From an uncultured Ruminococcus sp. (GTDB lineage Bacteria; Bacillota; Clostridia; Oscillospirales; Acutalibacteraceae): 44,233 bases of DNA. Location of the stretch: NCBI GenBank assembly GCA_902773635.1, contig CACYFH010000017.1, positions 1 to 44,233 on the forward strand, given 5' to 3'. A program made the position numbers and the translations under genes. The notes below the pieces were generated by a model. The model was not told where the DNA came from and searched no databases. It was given only the letters and a program-made list of their open reading frames with translations. Below, in pieces: positions 1-7,921 of the stretch; the stretch's first letter is position 1, and every line of letters starts with the position of its first letter.

Positions 1-94
1 TCCGATTCTTCTGTTACCGGCTCCTGTCACGCGCCCTCTGCCTTTTTACATTTGTGACTTTTGCCTATTGACAAACGGTCACTACATAACAGTA

Positions 95-757
95 TTAGCG
101 CATCTTGGCGATGGCGTTCTCCGCCTGACGGAGGACGTTGGATATCTCACTGACGGATTCGGGGTGCTCCTGCGCGACCCTGTCGGGGGAGGCGTCGATC
201 TCGCCGAGCGCCTGCAGATAGCTCTCGCTGTCGGGATTCGTCATGCTCTCGATGTCCGCAAGATTCTTACGCATCGCGGCTTCCGCATATCCGCTGTAGA
301 CCGTCTGCGGGACGGTGAACGGCTCCTGCGGGTTGCTTCCGTTCGCGGAATACAGTCGGCGAAGCACCTGATACAGCGCGAGCATAAAGTAGTTGGAGAC
401 GGTGTGATCCAGCCTGCGGTTCTTGGCGAAGGCGGCAAGCTCGAAGATCGCGTTCAGCGCACTGCCGATCAGTCGGCGGTTGGCGTTCTGCGCGGCGCTC
501 TGTCGACGTGAGGGGATGGCCTCGGGCGCTTCTCCCGCTTCTCCCGAGCGGTCGGCGGATCGCCCGAGCAGATAGTCACAGCTGACGCCGTAGTAATCTG
601 CCGCCTTGACGACGAAGTCGAGCCTGCATTCGCGCAAGCCCTTCTCATAATGGGAGAGTAGCGCCTGAGAGACGCCCAGTTCTTCTGCCGCCTGCTTCTG
701 GCTGAGCTTGCGCTCCTTCCTCAGATAGGTGATCATGCGCGGAAAGTCTTTATTCAT
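95..757 (-). CDS. XRE-family transcriptional regulator
   Basis: A DNA-binding regulator of about 220 residues. The N-terminal helix-turn-helix of the Xre/Cro type spans roughly residues 8-63, with the recognisable segment LSQKQAAEELGVSQALLSHY followed by the typical DYLLGR end of the domain. The C-terminal ~150 residues are mostly helical and charged and I do not recognise them; they could sense a ligand or mediate oligomerisation. The start at 757 is preferred over ATG 763 and GTG 766 because AGGAG at 766-770 then lies about 8 nt upstream. It is transcribed divergently from the phosphatase gene, with a good promoter in the shared gap, so autoregulation is plausible. DNA binding is certain from the fold; targets and signal are unknown. 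Confidence 0.85.
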   Translation of the reverse strand: MNKDFPRMITYLRKERKLSQKQAAEELGVSQALLSHYEKGLRECRLDFVVKAADYYGVSCDYLLGRSADRSGEAGEAPEAIPSRRQSAAQNANRRLIGSALNAIFELAAFAKNRRLDHTVSNYFMLALYQVLRRLYSANGSNPQEPFTVPQTVYSGYAEAAMRKNLADIESMTNPDSESYLQALGEIDASPDRVAQEHPESVSEISNVLRQAENAIAKMR

Positions 758-778
758 GTTCATCACTCCTATACGTTC

Positions 779-807
779 AGTATAACATTCATATTACAAT
801 TTGTAAA
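779..807 (-). promoter_or_regulatory. Sigma-A promoter of the XRE regulator
   Basis: On the minus strand a -35 TTTACA (802-807) and a -10 TATACT (779-784) are separated by exactly 17 nt, about 20 nt upstream of the ribosome binding site of the XRE gene. The gap is AT-rich and shared with the divergent phosphatase gene, so a regulator bound here could affect both. Confidence 0.65.
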
Positions 808-823
808 GAGTCAGGTGATTCTT

Positions 824-1453
824 ATGAAATCTTATTACATCCATTTTATCCGCCACGGCGCCATCAGCCAGACCCTCAAGGGACGCTACATCGGCGTGAC
901 GGACGCTCCGCTCTCCGCGGAGGGCGAGAAGGAGCTCAGAAGGCTCGACCGCGAGCTGGACTATCCTTACGCGAAGGTCGTCTTTACCTCTCCCTTGAAG
1001 CGCTGTACCAAAACCGCCGAGATCCTCTATCCGCATATCAAGCCGCTGGTGATCGACCAGCTCTCGGAGTGTCACTTCGGTGAATGGGAGAACAAGACCG
1101 CCGACGAGTTGAAGAGCGACGATGATTTCAAGAAGTGGCTCGCGGGAGATACGTCCGTGAAGCCGCCGAGAGGGGAGAGCAACGCGGACTTTACCCGCCG
1201 CATCTGCCTGATGTTCGAGAATATCGTGGACGGCTTGATGAAAACCGGCACGACCGACGCGGTGATCGTGACCCACGGCGGCGTGATGAACACCCTGCTC
1301 GCGGTGTACGGTCTCCCGCAGGCGAAGCCCTTCGACTGGGCGTGCGATAACGGCTACGGCTACAGTCTGCGCCTCACGCCCGCGCTCTGGATGCGCGACA
1401 AGGTCGCGGAGGTTTTCGTCCGCATCCCGAAAAAACGGGATGAAGAGGAATGA
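824..1453 (+). CDS. Histidine phosphatase family protein (phosphoglycerate mutase-like)
   Basis: A 209-residue member of the histidine phosphatase superfamily, which transfers phosphate through a phospho-histidine intermediate. The catalytic RHG motif is at residues 10-12 (nucleophile His11), a conserved Arg is in SPLKRC (about residue 60), the acidic residues are in SECHFGEWE (81-89), and the second catalytic His is in VTHGG (His151). The start at 824 is chosen over GTG 815 because AGGTGA (813-818) overlaps that GTG and is correctly spaced for the ATG. Family members include alpha-ribazole phosphatase, broad-specificity phosphatases and cofactor-dependent mutases. No cobalamin genes are nearby, so the substrate cannot be assigned. 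The protein has no signal peptide and should be cytoplasmic. Confidence 0.85.
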   Translation: MKSYYIHFIRHGAISQTLKGRYIGVTDAPLSAEGEKELRRLDRELDYPYAKVVFTSPLKRCTKTAEILYPHIKPLVIDQLSECHFGEWENKTADELKSDDDFKKWLAGDTSVKPPRGESNADFTRRICLMFENIVDGLMKTGTTDAVIVTHGGVMNTLLAVYGLPQAKPFDWACDNGYGYSLRLTPALWMRDKVAEVFVRIPKKRDEEE

Positions 1454-1509
1454 TTTGCAATTACAATAGTAAAATATTTCAAAAACCTCTTTATTTTACG
1501 GAAATATTA

Positions 1510-1538
1510 TTGATATTTGCAGGATAATATGATAAAAT
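1510..1538 (+). promoter_or_regulatory. Sigma-A promoter upstream of the RpiR gene
   Basis: TTGATA (1510-1515) and TAAAAT (1533-1538) are spaced by 17 nt in an AT-rich intergenic stretch. The predicted transcript begins near 1545 and runs directly into the palindromic element at 1585-1681, so the element lies in the 5' end of the rpiR-family message. Confidence 0.6.
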
Positions 1539-1584
1539 GAAAGATACTTTGTTATACTAATTTCAAATAAAAAGCTTAAATAAG

Positions 1585-1681
1585 GTGTTAGCGGAGAATT
1601 TCGTAGAACGCGGCGGAGGACGCAGGCAGGCTGGCGCCTGTCAAGTCCGACAACAAAGTTATACGGAATTCTCCGCAACAC
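1585..1681. repeat. Palindromic repeat element, copy A (fused to RpiR N-terminus)
   Basis: A 97-nt imperfect palindrome. The arms at 1585-1605 and 1662-1681 are reverse complements apart from a one-base bulge and one mismatch. An inner hairpin CAGGC-TGGC-GCCTG is at 1627-1640. The core (AATTTCGTAGAACG, GACGCAG, CAGGCT..GCCTGTCAAG) is shared with copies at 20334-20458 and at the window end from 44138. It lacks the outer TIR of those copies. It encodes no protein of its own, but one frame is open through it and joins the downstream regulator. Confidence 0.85.
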
Positions 1682-2562
1682 TGCTTGTCAGAATTGATTT
1701 ATACCGCAAGGATTTTTCCAAAGGTCAGCGCAGGATCGCGTCCTATATCGAGGAGCACTATGACGCCGCCGCGTTCATGACTGCCGCAAAGCTCGGCAGC
1801 GTGGTGGGCGTGTCGGAGAGCACTGTGGTGCGCTTTGCGACAGAGATCGGCTACAGCGGCTATCCCGCTCTGCAGAAGGCGATGCAGGAGATGATCCGCG
1901 ATAAGCTGAATTCCATCCAGCGCATCGAGGTCACCACCGGGCGCATCGGCGACGGCGACGTGGTGGAAAGCGTGCTGAACCAGGATATCGACAAGATCAA
2001 ACGCACCCTGGAGGAAATCTCCCGCGACGACTTCAAAAAGACCGTCAGCGCGATCATCAACGCCGAGAATATCTACGTTTTCGGCGTCAAGTCCGCGTCC
2101 TATATCGCGAGCTTCTTCGCCTATTATCTCGACCTGATCTTCGGCAACGTGCATATCCTCGACTCGACCTCCAAGACCACGACCTATGAGAAGCTGTTCC
2201 GTATCACGGAAAAGGACGTGATGATCGGGATCAGCTTCCCGCGTTACTCCACGATGGCGGTCGACGCGATGAGCTTCGCGCACGAGAGAGGCGCCGAGGT
2301 CGTCGCGATCACGGACAGCATGATCTCGCCGCTCGTGACCAACGCCGACGAGGTGCTCCTCGCGCGGTCGGATATCGCTTCCGTGGTGGACACGCTGGTC
2401 GCGCCGCTGAGCCTGATCAACGCGCTTCTGGTTGCAATCGTCATTGAGCGCAAGGAGGATATCAAGGAGACCTTCTCGGCGCTCGAGAAGGTTTGGGAGG
2501 AGCAGAACGTCTACGCCTTTGACCGGACAAAGACTGCGGAGGAGAAGCCCGATGGCCGCTAA
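1585..2562 (+). CDS. MurR/RpiR-family transcriptional regulator with repeat-derived N-terminus
   Basis: An RpiR-type regulator: an N-terminal helix-turn-helix (conserved KLGSVVGVSESTVVRFATEI) followed by a SIS sugar-phosphate-binding domain (from about residue 140, around NIYVFGVKSASYI). The family usually begins close to the LLVRID segment, which here starts at 1681. The only canonical start codon in frame is GTG 1585, which is the first base of a palindromic repeat; the first 32 codons are translated repeat. No convincing ribosome binding site precedes GTG 1585, and no ATG, GTG or TTG is in frame between 1588 and the HTH. Either the fused start is used, a non-standard codon (CTG 1681 or ATT nearby) is used, or expression is impaired. 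The 3' end overlaps the next gene by 11 nt. Its sugar-phosphate ligand is unknown. Confidence 0.8.
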   Translation: MLAENFVERGGGRRQAGACQVRQQSYTEFSATLLVRIDLYRKDFSKGQRRIASYIEEHYDAAAFMTAAKLGSVVGVSESTVVRFATEIGYSGYPALQKAMQEMIRDKLNSIQRIEVTTGRIGDGDVVESVLNQDIDKIKRTLEEISRDDFKKTVSAIINAENIYVFGVKSASYIASFFAYYLDLIFGNVHILDSTSKTTTYEKLFRITEKDVMIGISFPRYSTMAVDAMSFAHERGAEVVAITDSMISPLVTNADEVLLARSDIASVVDTLVAPLSLINALLVAIVIERKEDIKETFSALEKVWEEQNVYAFDRTKTAEEKPDGR

Positions 2563-3796
2563 AATCATTGTGATCGGCGCAGGTCCTGCCGGGATGATGG
2601 CGGCGGGCGCCGCCGCTGAGAACGGCGCGCAGGTCGCCCTGCTCGAGAAGAATCAGCGCGTCGGCAGAAAGCTCGCGATCACCGGCAAGGGTCGGTGCAA
2701 CATCACCAATTATTGTGATAATGAGACCTTCATCGCGCATGTGACCGCGAACCCGCGGTTCCTCTACAGCGCGATCAACCGCTTCTCCTGCTATGACACC
2801 GTCGCGTTCTTTGAGGAGCGCGGACTTTCCACCAAGGTCGAGAGAGGAAACCGTGTGTTTCCAGTTTCCGATAAGGCGGCGGACGTCGTCGATACCCTGT
2901 ACGATTATCTGACGGAGCTCGGCGTCGAGATCTACCATAAGACCGTGGAGGGGCTGATCATCGAGGAAGGCGCGGTCAAGGGCGTTCGGCTGGATGATCG
3001 GGAGATGTACGCCGATGCGGTGATCGTCACCACCGGCGGTCTGTCCTATCAGGCGACTGGCTCGACCGGAGACGGCTATCGGTTCGCAAAAGCCGCCGGT
3101 CATACCGTGACCCCGCTTCTGCCTTCGCTCGTGCCGCTGTGCTCGGATGATGCGGATATCCCGCTTTTGCAGGGCTTGTCGCTGAAGAACGTGCGGCTGA
3201 CGGTGCAGGATAACCAAAGTGAGAAAGAGATCTACTCCGATTTCGGCGAGATGCTGTTCACGCATTTCGGCATTTCGGGGCCGATGGTGCTCTCGGCAAG
3301 CGCCCACATGCGCTCCATGTCGCCGCACCGCTATACCATATATATAGATATGAAGCCCGCGCTCGATGAAGAGACGCTCGACAAGCGCCTGCTCAGAGAC
3401 CTCGCGGAGTTCGCCAACAAGGATATGATCAACGCGCTGTCAAAGCTCCTGCCGAAGAAGCTGATCCCGGTCGTGCTCGATCGGGCTGAAATCGCACAGC
3501 ATACCAAGTGCAATGTGCTGACGGCGCAGCAGAGAGGGAAGCTCCTGCACGTCATCAAGCGTTTTTCCGTGCGGATACAGTCCTTCCGACCCGTGAACGA
3601 GGCGGTCGTGACCCACGGCGGCGTGGATGTGAAGGACGTCGATCCGCGCACCATGCAGAGCAAGCTGGTCAAGGGTCTGTACTTTGCGGGCGAGGTGCTC
3701 GACCTCGATGCGTACACCGGCGGCTTCAATCTGCAGATCGCGTACTGCACCGGCAGGCTCGCCGGTGAGAGCGCCGCCAACGTGATCCATCTGTAG
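2552..3796 (+). CDS. NAD(P)/FAD-dependent oxidoreductase, HI0933 (BaiN/RdsA-like) family
   Basis: A 414-residue flavoprotein. The dinucleotide-binding GAGPAG is at residues 9-14. The family signature GRKLAITGKGRCNITN follows near residues 36-51, and the C-terminal FAD-contact segment YTGGFNLQIAYCTGRLAG is present. The start at 2552 is supported by GGAGGAG (2538-2544) and by the Rossmann fold beginning at once; a longer open frame upstream merely overlaps the regulator. Members of this family are putative flavin oxidoreductases of mostly unknown substrate; some have been linked to bile-acid or C=C bond reduction, which is not evidence for this protein. Its position directly before cmk-plsC-ispH is a frequent arrangement in Clostridia as far as I recall. 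It is probably cytoplasmic. Confidence 0.85.
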   Translation: MAAKIIVIGAGPAGMMAAGAAAENGAQVALLEKNQRVGRKLAITGKGRCNITNYCDNETFIAHVTANPRFLYSAINRFSCYDTVAFFEERGLSTKVERGNRVFPVSDKAADVVDTLYDYLTELGVEIYHKTVEGLIIEEGAVKGVRLDDREMYADAVIVTTGGLSYQATGSTGDGYRFAKAAGHTVTPLLPSLVPLCSDDADIPLLQGLSLKNVRLTVQDNQSEKEIYSDFGEMLFTHFGISGPMVLSASAHMRSMSPHRYTIYIDMKPALDEETLDKRLLRDLAEFANKDMINALSKLLPKKLIPVVLDRAEIAQHTKCNVLTAQQRGKLLHVIKRFSVRIQSFRPVNEAVVTHGGVDVKDVDPRTMQSKLVKGLYFAGEVLDLDAYTGGFNLQIAYCTGRLAGESAANVIHL

Positions 3797-3840
3797 GGAC
3801 GGTCATTGACCGTCCGCGGACGAGCAATGCTCGTCCCTAC
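3793..3840. repeat. 48-nt double-hairpin intergenic repeat
   Basis: The sequence begins GTAGGGACG and ends CGTCCCTAC. It contains two back-to-back hairpins, GGACGGTCA-T-TGACCGTCC and GGACGAGCA-A-TGCTCGTCC, so it can form a cruciform or a two-stem RNA. It starts at the stop codon of the flavoprotein gene and ends just before the cmk ribosome binding site. There is no U-run, so it is not a classical terminator. Confidence 0.85.
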
Positions 3841-3864
3841 AATCTATCATACAAGGAGAATACT

Positions 3865-4533
3865 ATGTCTATCGCTATTGCTATTGACGGTCCCGCCGGT
3901 GCGGGAAAGTCCACGATCGCTAAATTAGCCGCAAAGGAGCTCGGCTTCATCTACGTCGACACCGGCGCGCTCTACCGCACGATCGGTCTCGCGGCTACCC
4001 GCAGAGGGTATACCGCAGAGGATAAGGCGGAGATCATCGCGATGCTTGACGGGATCGCCGTGGAGCTTGCGTTCAATGAGAAGAAGGAGCAGATCGTCCT
4101 TCTGGATAAAGAGGACGTGAGCGGCTTGATCCGCACGCCGGAGATCTCCATGATGGCGTCCGCCGTCTCCGCGATCCCCGAGGTACGCGCCTATCTGCTC
4201 GACCTCCAGCGCAACATGGCGCATACCAACAACGTCATCATGGACGGCAGGGATATCGGCACGGTCGTCCTGCCCGACGCGAAGCTGAAGATCTTCCTCT
4301 CCGCTTCCGCCGAGTGCAGAGCACGCCGCCGCTATGACGAGCTGATCGAGAAGGGTATGGACGTGAAGTACGAGGATATCCTCCGCGACGTGGAGACCCG
4401 CGACTATAACGATTCACACCGCGATATCGCGCCGCTCAAGCCCGCCGAGGGCGCTGTGATGGTCGATACCTCCGGCGAGGATCTGGAAACGTCCGTCAAC
4501 AAATTACTCAACATCATGAGGGAGCACATATGA
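3865..4533 (+). CDS. cmk: Cytidylate kinase
   Basis: (d)CMP kinase, which phosphorylates CMP/dCMP to the diphosphate with ATP in pyrimidine nucleotide recycling. The 222 residues match the family length. The P-loop GPAGAGKS is at residues 9-16, followed by the CMP-binding YVDTGALYR segment, and GRDIGTVVLPDA is present in the middle. AAGGAGA (3853-3859) precedes the ATG by a normal distance. The 3' end overlaps plsC by 4 nt (ATGA), indicating translational coupling in a cmk-plsC-ispH/rpsA operon, a classic clostridial order. Confidence 0.95.
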   Translation: MSIAIAIDGPAGAGKSTIAKLAAKELGFIYVDTGALYRTIGLAATRRGYTAEDKAEIIAMLDGIAVELAFNEKKEQIVLLDKEDVSGLIRTPEISMMASAVSAIPEVRAYLLDLQRNMAHTNNVIMDGRDIGTVVLPDAKLKIFLSASAECRARRRYDELIEKGMDVKYEDILRDVETRDYNDSHRDIAPLKPAEGAVMVDTSGEDLETSVNKLLNIMREHI

Positions 4534-5147
4534 AACGCAATCACTTTTACTTTTTCTGGAGAGCGGTCGTCACGCCGATCTTTTTCCTGATGTACCGCAC
4601 CAAATATATCGGCGCGGAGAACGTGCCGAAGGAGGGCGCCTATATCCTCGCGTCCAACCACCGCCGCGCGACCGATCCGATCCTCATGGGCATCGGTCTC
4701 AAGCGCCAGGTGCTGTTCATGGCGAAGGAGGAGCTGTTCCAAAATAAGTTCCTCAACTGGTTCTTTCGTAAGCTCGGCGCGTTCCCGGTCAGCAGAGGCA
4801 AGGCGGACACCGGCGCGATCCGCCATTTTGAGAACGCCGTCAGCAACGGCTGCCTGATGGGCATTTTCATCGAGGGCACCCGCGCGAAGGACGACAACTT
4901 CCTGCCGCCGAAGAACGGCGCGAGCCTGATCGCATGGGACACCAAGACCCCGGTCATCCCCGTCTGTCATACGAAGATCGGCTCCCGCCTGTATTTCCAT
5001 TACGGCAAGCCGCTGAGCCTGGAGGACATGGGCTTTGAGAAGGGCGGCGCAAGAGAGTTCCGTAACGCCAGCCGCACCATCATGGATCATATCAAGGCTC
5101 TGCGTGAAGAGGATCTCGCCGCAGCCGAGGCGAAGAAGAATGGCTGA
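4530..5147 (+). CDS. plsC: 1-acyl-sn-glycerol-3-phosphate acyltransferase (PlsC-like)
   Basis: A membrane-associated lysophosphatidic acid acyltransferase that adds the second acyl chain in phosphatidic acid synthesis. The catalytic NHX4D-type motif is NHRRATD (His44, Asp49) and the substrate-binding EGTR is at residues 115-118. The length of 205 residues is typical of the short clostridial members. A hydrophobic stretch at residues 6-22 probably anchors it to the membrane. The start overlaps the cmk stop by 4 nt and the stop overlaps the ispH start by 8 nt. The acyl donor (acyl-ACP or acyl-CoA) cannot be told from sequence. Confidence 0.9.
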   Translation: MKRNHFYFFWRAVVTPIFFLMYRTKYIGAENVPKEGAYILASNHRRATDPILMGIGLKRQVLFMAKEELFQNKFLNWFFRKLGAFPVSRGKADTGAIRHFENAVSNGCLMGIFIEGTRAKDDNFLPPKNGASLIAWDTKTPVIPVCHTKIGSRLYFHYGKPLSLEDMGFEKGGAREFRNASRTIMDHIKALREEDLAAAEAKKNG

Positions 5148-7191
5148 GATCATCGTCGCACAGTCCGCGGGCTTCTGCTTCGGCGTGAGCCGCGCGGTGA
5201 AGATCGCCTTTGATGTTGCAGAAAAGGGTCAGGGCGGCTGTACCCTCGGCCCGATCATCCATAATAAGGAGCTCGTGAAGGAGCTGAGCGACAAGGGCGT
5301 TGTGTCCGTTAATTCCGTAGAAGAAATAAACGGACGTCAGCCGGTCATCATCCGCTCCCACGGCGTGGAGCACCATGTCTATGATCAGCTCCGTGATCTG
5401 GGGCTCGAATACATCGACGCGACCTGTCCCTTCGTCTCCAAGATCCACCGGATCGTGTACGAGTGGAGCCGCAAGGATTACCTGATTTTGCTCGCGGGGG
5501 ACGCGAACCACCCCGAGGTGCAAGGCATACTCTCCAACTGCGTAGGTAGGTTCTATACCTTTAACAGCGAAGAAGATTTGCATAATCTTGTCGAAATAAT
5601 TCCGAAAGAGAATTATAAGGGCATTTGTGTGGTCGCTCAGACCACTTTCAATAAAAAAATATGGCAAAATTGTTTAAAAATTTTGAAAAAACTATATACA
5701 AATGCCAAAATTTTTGATACAATATGTAATGCTACGTCAAAGAGACAAGCTGAGGCGCATACGCTGTCGGCTCGCTGTGACTGCATGATCGTGATCGGCG
5801 ACCGTTCCAGTTCCAATACGAATAAGCTCTATTCGATATGCAAAAGCAACTGTGAACGCACCTACATGATCGAGACAGCCGCCGAGCTCGAGAGCGCTAT
5901 GTACGCGGACGCAAGGATCATTGGCGTGACAGCCGGCGCTTCTACACCGGAAAGGATTATAAAGGAGGTACTGGATACAATGAGTGAGAACACTACATCC
6001 AGCGTAAACGAAACTGAGAACTTTGAGGAGATGTTAGAAGAATCTCTGAAGAGTTTGAACACTAATGAAAGGGTTATGGGTACTGTTGCCAGCATTACAC
6101 CCAACGAGGTATATGTTGAAGTCGACGGTAGAAAGCAGACTGGCTTTATCCCATTTGACGAGTTATCATCCACTCCGATTCAGAGCGCCGATGAAGTTGT
6201 CAAGGTCGGCGATCGTGTAGAACTGCTGATTATGAAAACCAACGACGTTGAGGGTACCATCATGCTCAGTAAGCGCAGAGTCGACGCCCAGAAGGGCTTC
6301 GAGGAGCTGCAGAAGGCTTACGATGAGAAGACCGTTCTGACCGGTCTTGTTACCGAGGTCGTCTCCGGCGGCGTGATCGTTGTCTCTAACGACATCCGCG
6401 TATTCGTTCCCGCTTCTCAGGCTACTCTTGAGCGCGACGCGAACCTTGAGGAGCTGAAGGGTCAGGAGGTCAAGTTCCGCCTGATCGAGCTGTCTCAGCG
6501 CGGCAGAAGAAGAAAGATCATCGGCTCCATCAAAAGCGTGCTCCGCGACGAGAACGCGGCGAAGCGTGCTGAGTTCTGGGAGAACTGCGAAGTCGGCAAG
6601 ACCTATACCGGCGTTGTCCGCACCCTGACCTCTTACGGCGCATTCGTTGATCTCGGCGGCGTATCCGGCATGATCCACATCTCCGAGCTGTCCTGGCTGA
6701 GAATCAAGCATCCGAGCGAGGTCGTCAACGTAGGCGATACCGTTGAGGTCTACATCAAGGACATCAACCCCGAGACCAAGAAGATCTCTCTGGGCTACAA
6801 GAAGACTGAGGACAATCCGTGGGTTATCCTCGAGAGAGATTATCCTGTCGGCACTGTCGTCAAGGCGAAGGTTGTCGGTCTGACTACGTTCGGCGCGTTC
6901 GCGAACATCATTCCCGGCATCGACGGTCTGATCCACATTTCTCAGATCTCCAACAAGCGCATCGAGAAGCCCGCTGATGAGCTGGCTGTCGGCGATGAGG
7001 TCGAGGCTAAGATCACCGGTATCGACTTTGAGAAGAAGCGCGTCAGCCTGTCCATCCGTGCACTCCTGCCGGAGAACAACGCTGCTCCTGTCGTTGAGGA
7101 CGCTGAGGATGAGGTCGTTGCAGTCGTCGAGCCCGACGCTGAGCCTGTCATCCGCGATCTTGAGGACGAGACCCCCGCAGACGCTGAATAA
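5140..7191 (+). CDS. ispH: Fused IspH (HMBPP reductase) - ribosomal protein S1
   Basis: A 683-residue two-part protein. Residues 1-280 are IspH, the [4Fe-4S] enzyme that makes IPP and DMAPP from HMBPP at the end of the MEP pathway. All three cluster cysteines are present (Cys13, Cys96, Cys196), as are the substrate residues His41, His74, His124, Glu126, the SSSN motif (223-226) and STP (268-270). From about residue 310 there are four S1 RNA-binding OB domains, beginning near [30 protein letters not shown] and [10 protein letters not shown], then an acidic tail. The fusion is known in Clostridia. A strong internal ribosome binding site lies exactly at the junction (Met281), so S1 may also be made alone. 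The start at 5140 overlaps plsC by 8 nt. Codon use changes towards GCT/GTT in the S1 half, as in rpsB and tsf here. Confidence 0.93.
   Translation: MAEIIVAQSAGFCFGVSRAVKIAFDVAEKGQGGCTLGPIIHNKELVKELSDKGVVSVNSVEEINGRQPVIIRSHGVEHHVYDQLRDLGLEYIDATCPFVSKIHRIVYEWSRKDYLILLAGDANHPEVQGILSNCVGRFYTFNSEEDLHNLVEIIPKENYKGICVVAQTTFNKKIWQNCLKILKKLYTNAKIFDTICNATSKRQAEAHTLSARCDCMIVIGDRSSSNTNKLYSICKSNCERTYMIETAAELESAMYADARIIGVTAGASTPERIIKEVLDTMSENTTSSVNETENFEEMLEESLKSLNTNERVMGTVASITPNEVYVEVDGRKQTGFIPFDELSSTPIQSADEVVKVGDRVELLIMKTNDVEGTIMLSKRRVDAQKGFEELQKAYDEKTVLTGLVTEVVSGGVIVVSNDIRVFVPASQATLERDANLEELKGQEVKFRLIELSQRGRRRKIIGSIKSVLRDENAAKRAEFWENCEVGKTYTGVVRTLTSYGAFVDLGGVSGMIHISELSWLRIKHPSEVVNVGDTVEVYIKDINPETKKISLGYKKTEDNPWVILERDYPVGTVVKAKVVGLTTFGAFANIIPGIDGLIHISQISNKRIEKPADELAVGDEVEAKITGIDFEKKRVSLSIRALLPENNAAPVVEDAEDEVVAVVEPDAEPVIRDLEDETPADAE
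5683..5723 (+). promoter_or_regulatory. Possible internal promoter for the S1 half, inside ispH
   Basis: An AT-rich patch of the otherwise GC-rich ispH reading frame (about 5566-5735) holds two overlapping hexamer pairs with 17-nt spacers: TTGAAA (5683-5688) with CAAAAT (5706-5711), and TATACA (5695-5700) with TACAAT (5718-5723). Transcription from here would give a leader of roughly 250 nt before the internal S1 start at 5980. Promoter-like hexamers are common in AT-rich DNA, so this is suggestive only. Confidence 0.35.
5961..5982 (+). promoter_or_regulatory. rpsA: Internal ribosome binding site and ATG for free ribosomal protein S1
   Basis: AAAGGAGGT (5961-5969), a near-perfect anti-16S complement, precedes an in-frame ATG at 5980 by a usable spacing. 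This ATG encodes Met281 of the fusion, in [10 protein letters not shown], the linker right after the last IspH motif and before the first S1 domain. Initiation here would give a stand-alone 403-residue S1 protein ending at 7191. An in-frame, near-consensus site placed at the domain boundary is unlikely to be chance. Confidence 0.7.
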
Positions 7192-7201
7192 TTGTTTATG
7201 T

Positions 7202-7232
7202 GCGGGCATCCGAGAGGGTGCCCGCTTTTTCT
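7202..7232 (+). terminator. Rho-independent terminator after ispH/rpsA
   Basis: The stem GCGGGCA (7202-7208) pairs with TGCCCGC (7219-7225), followed by TTTTTCTTTT. It closes the flavoprotein-cmk-plsC-ispH/rpsA unit. Confidence 0.9.
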
Positions 7233-7285
7233 TTTATTTATCTGTACAAGAATATTATTTACCGGATAATTTGGTATGATATTGT

Positions 7286-7343
7286 ATATGAGGTTGAATG
7301 CCAACCACCAACCGGCAACCAGCAACTAGCAACTACCAACTAC
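7286..7343. repeat. Degenerate short tandem repeat upstream of the YwlG-like gene
   Basis: A run of degenerate 7-mers built on CAACTAG / CAACCAG / CAACTAC precedes the ribosome binding site of the YwlG-like gene. It resembles in style, but not in exact sequence, the short tandem repeats at 15144-15164, 34156-34294 and 43072-43105. Confidence 0.6.
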
Positions 7344-7360
7344 AGAAGGACTTGATAATC

Positions 7361-7912
7361 ATGTTTGAACAAATCACTCAGGACAGCAACGCTGTTTTCA
7401 CCCAACTGATCGAAGCCGCGAAGCTCCATGAGGGCTCGATCGTCGTGCTCGGCTGTTCGACCAGCGAGGTCGCGGGCGAGCGCATCGGCACCCATTCCAG
7501 TATGGACGTCGCCGCGGCGATCTATGACGGATTTTTTGATCTCCTGAAGGAGAAGGGCATCTATTTTGCCGCCCAGTGCTGTGAGCATCTCAACCGCGCG
7601 CTGGTGATCGAGCGGGAGCTTGCGAATAAGTATAACATCCCGATCGTCAACGCCGTTCCCCAGCCCAAGGCAGGCGGCAGCAGCGCGACGACCGCCTACG
7701 CGCGTTTTTCAGATCCCGTCCTCGTTGAGCACATCAAAGCGGACGCGGGCGTGGATATCGGCGGCACGCTGATCGGCATGCACCTGAAGGAGACGGCCGT
7801 CCCCTTGAGACTGCCGCAGAAGAAGATCGGCGACGCTTTTGTAGCTGCCGCGAGAACCAGAGCGAAGTTCATCGGCGGCGCGCGCGCTGTCTATGATGAA
7901 GAATTATTATGA
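7361..7912 (+). CDS. TIGR01440/DUF436 family protein (YwlG-like)
   Basis: A 183-residue protein of the conserved Firmicute DUF436 family, related to B. subtilis YwlG; the function is not established. Recognisable segments are GSIVVLGCSTSEVAGERIGT near residues 24-43, the AAQCCEHLNRALVIE segment, and the glycine-rich GGTLIGMHLK near the C-terminus. The start at 7361 is supported by AGAAGGA (7344-7350); the longer open frame upstream only reads through a low-complexity intergenic repeat. It is followed after 9 nt by the HD hydrolase, whose ribosome binding site overlaps this stop codon. It is probably cytoplasmic. Family membership is fairly sure; the biochemical role is unknown. Confidence 0.8.
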   Translation: MFEQITQDSNAVFTQLIEAAKLHEGSIVVLGCSTSEVAGERIGTHSSMDVAAAIYDGFFDLLKEKGIYFAAQCCEHLNRALVIERELANKYNIPIVNAVPQPKAGGSSATTAYARFSDPVLVEHIKADAGVDIGGTLIGMHLKETAVPLRLPQKKIGDAFVAAARTRAKFIGGARAVYDEELL

Positions 7913-7921
7913 GGTGCTTTT

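Noticed and set aside
68-96. TTGACA followed by a weak AGTATT as a plus-strand promoter at the window start
   Set aside because: It points into the antisense of the XRE gene and the -10 is poor; no plus-strand gene follows.
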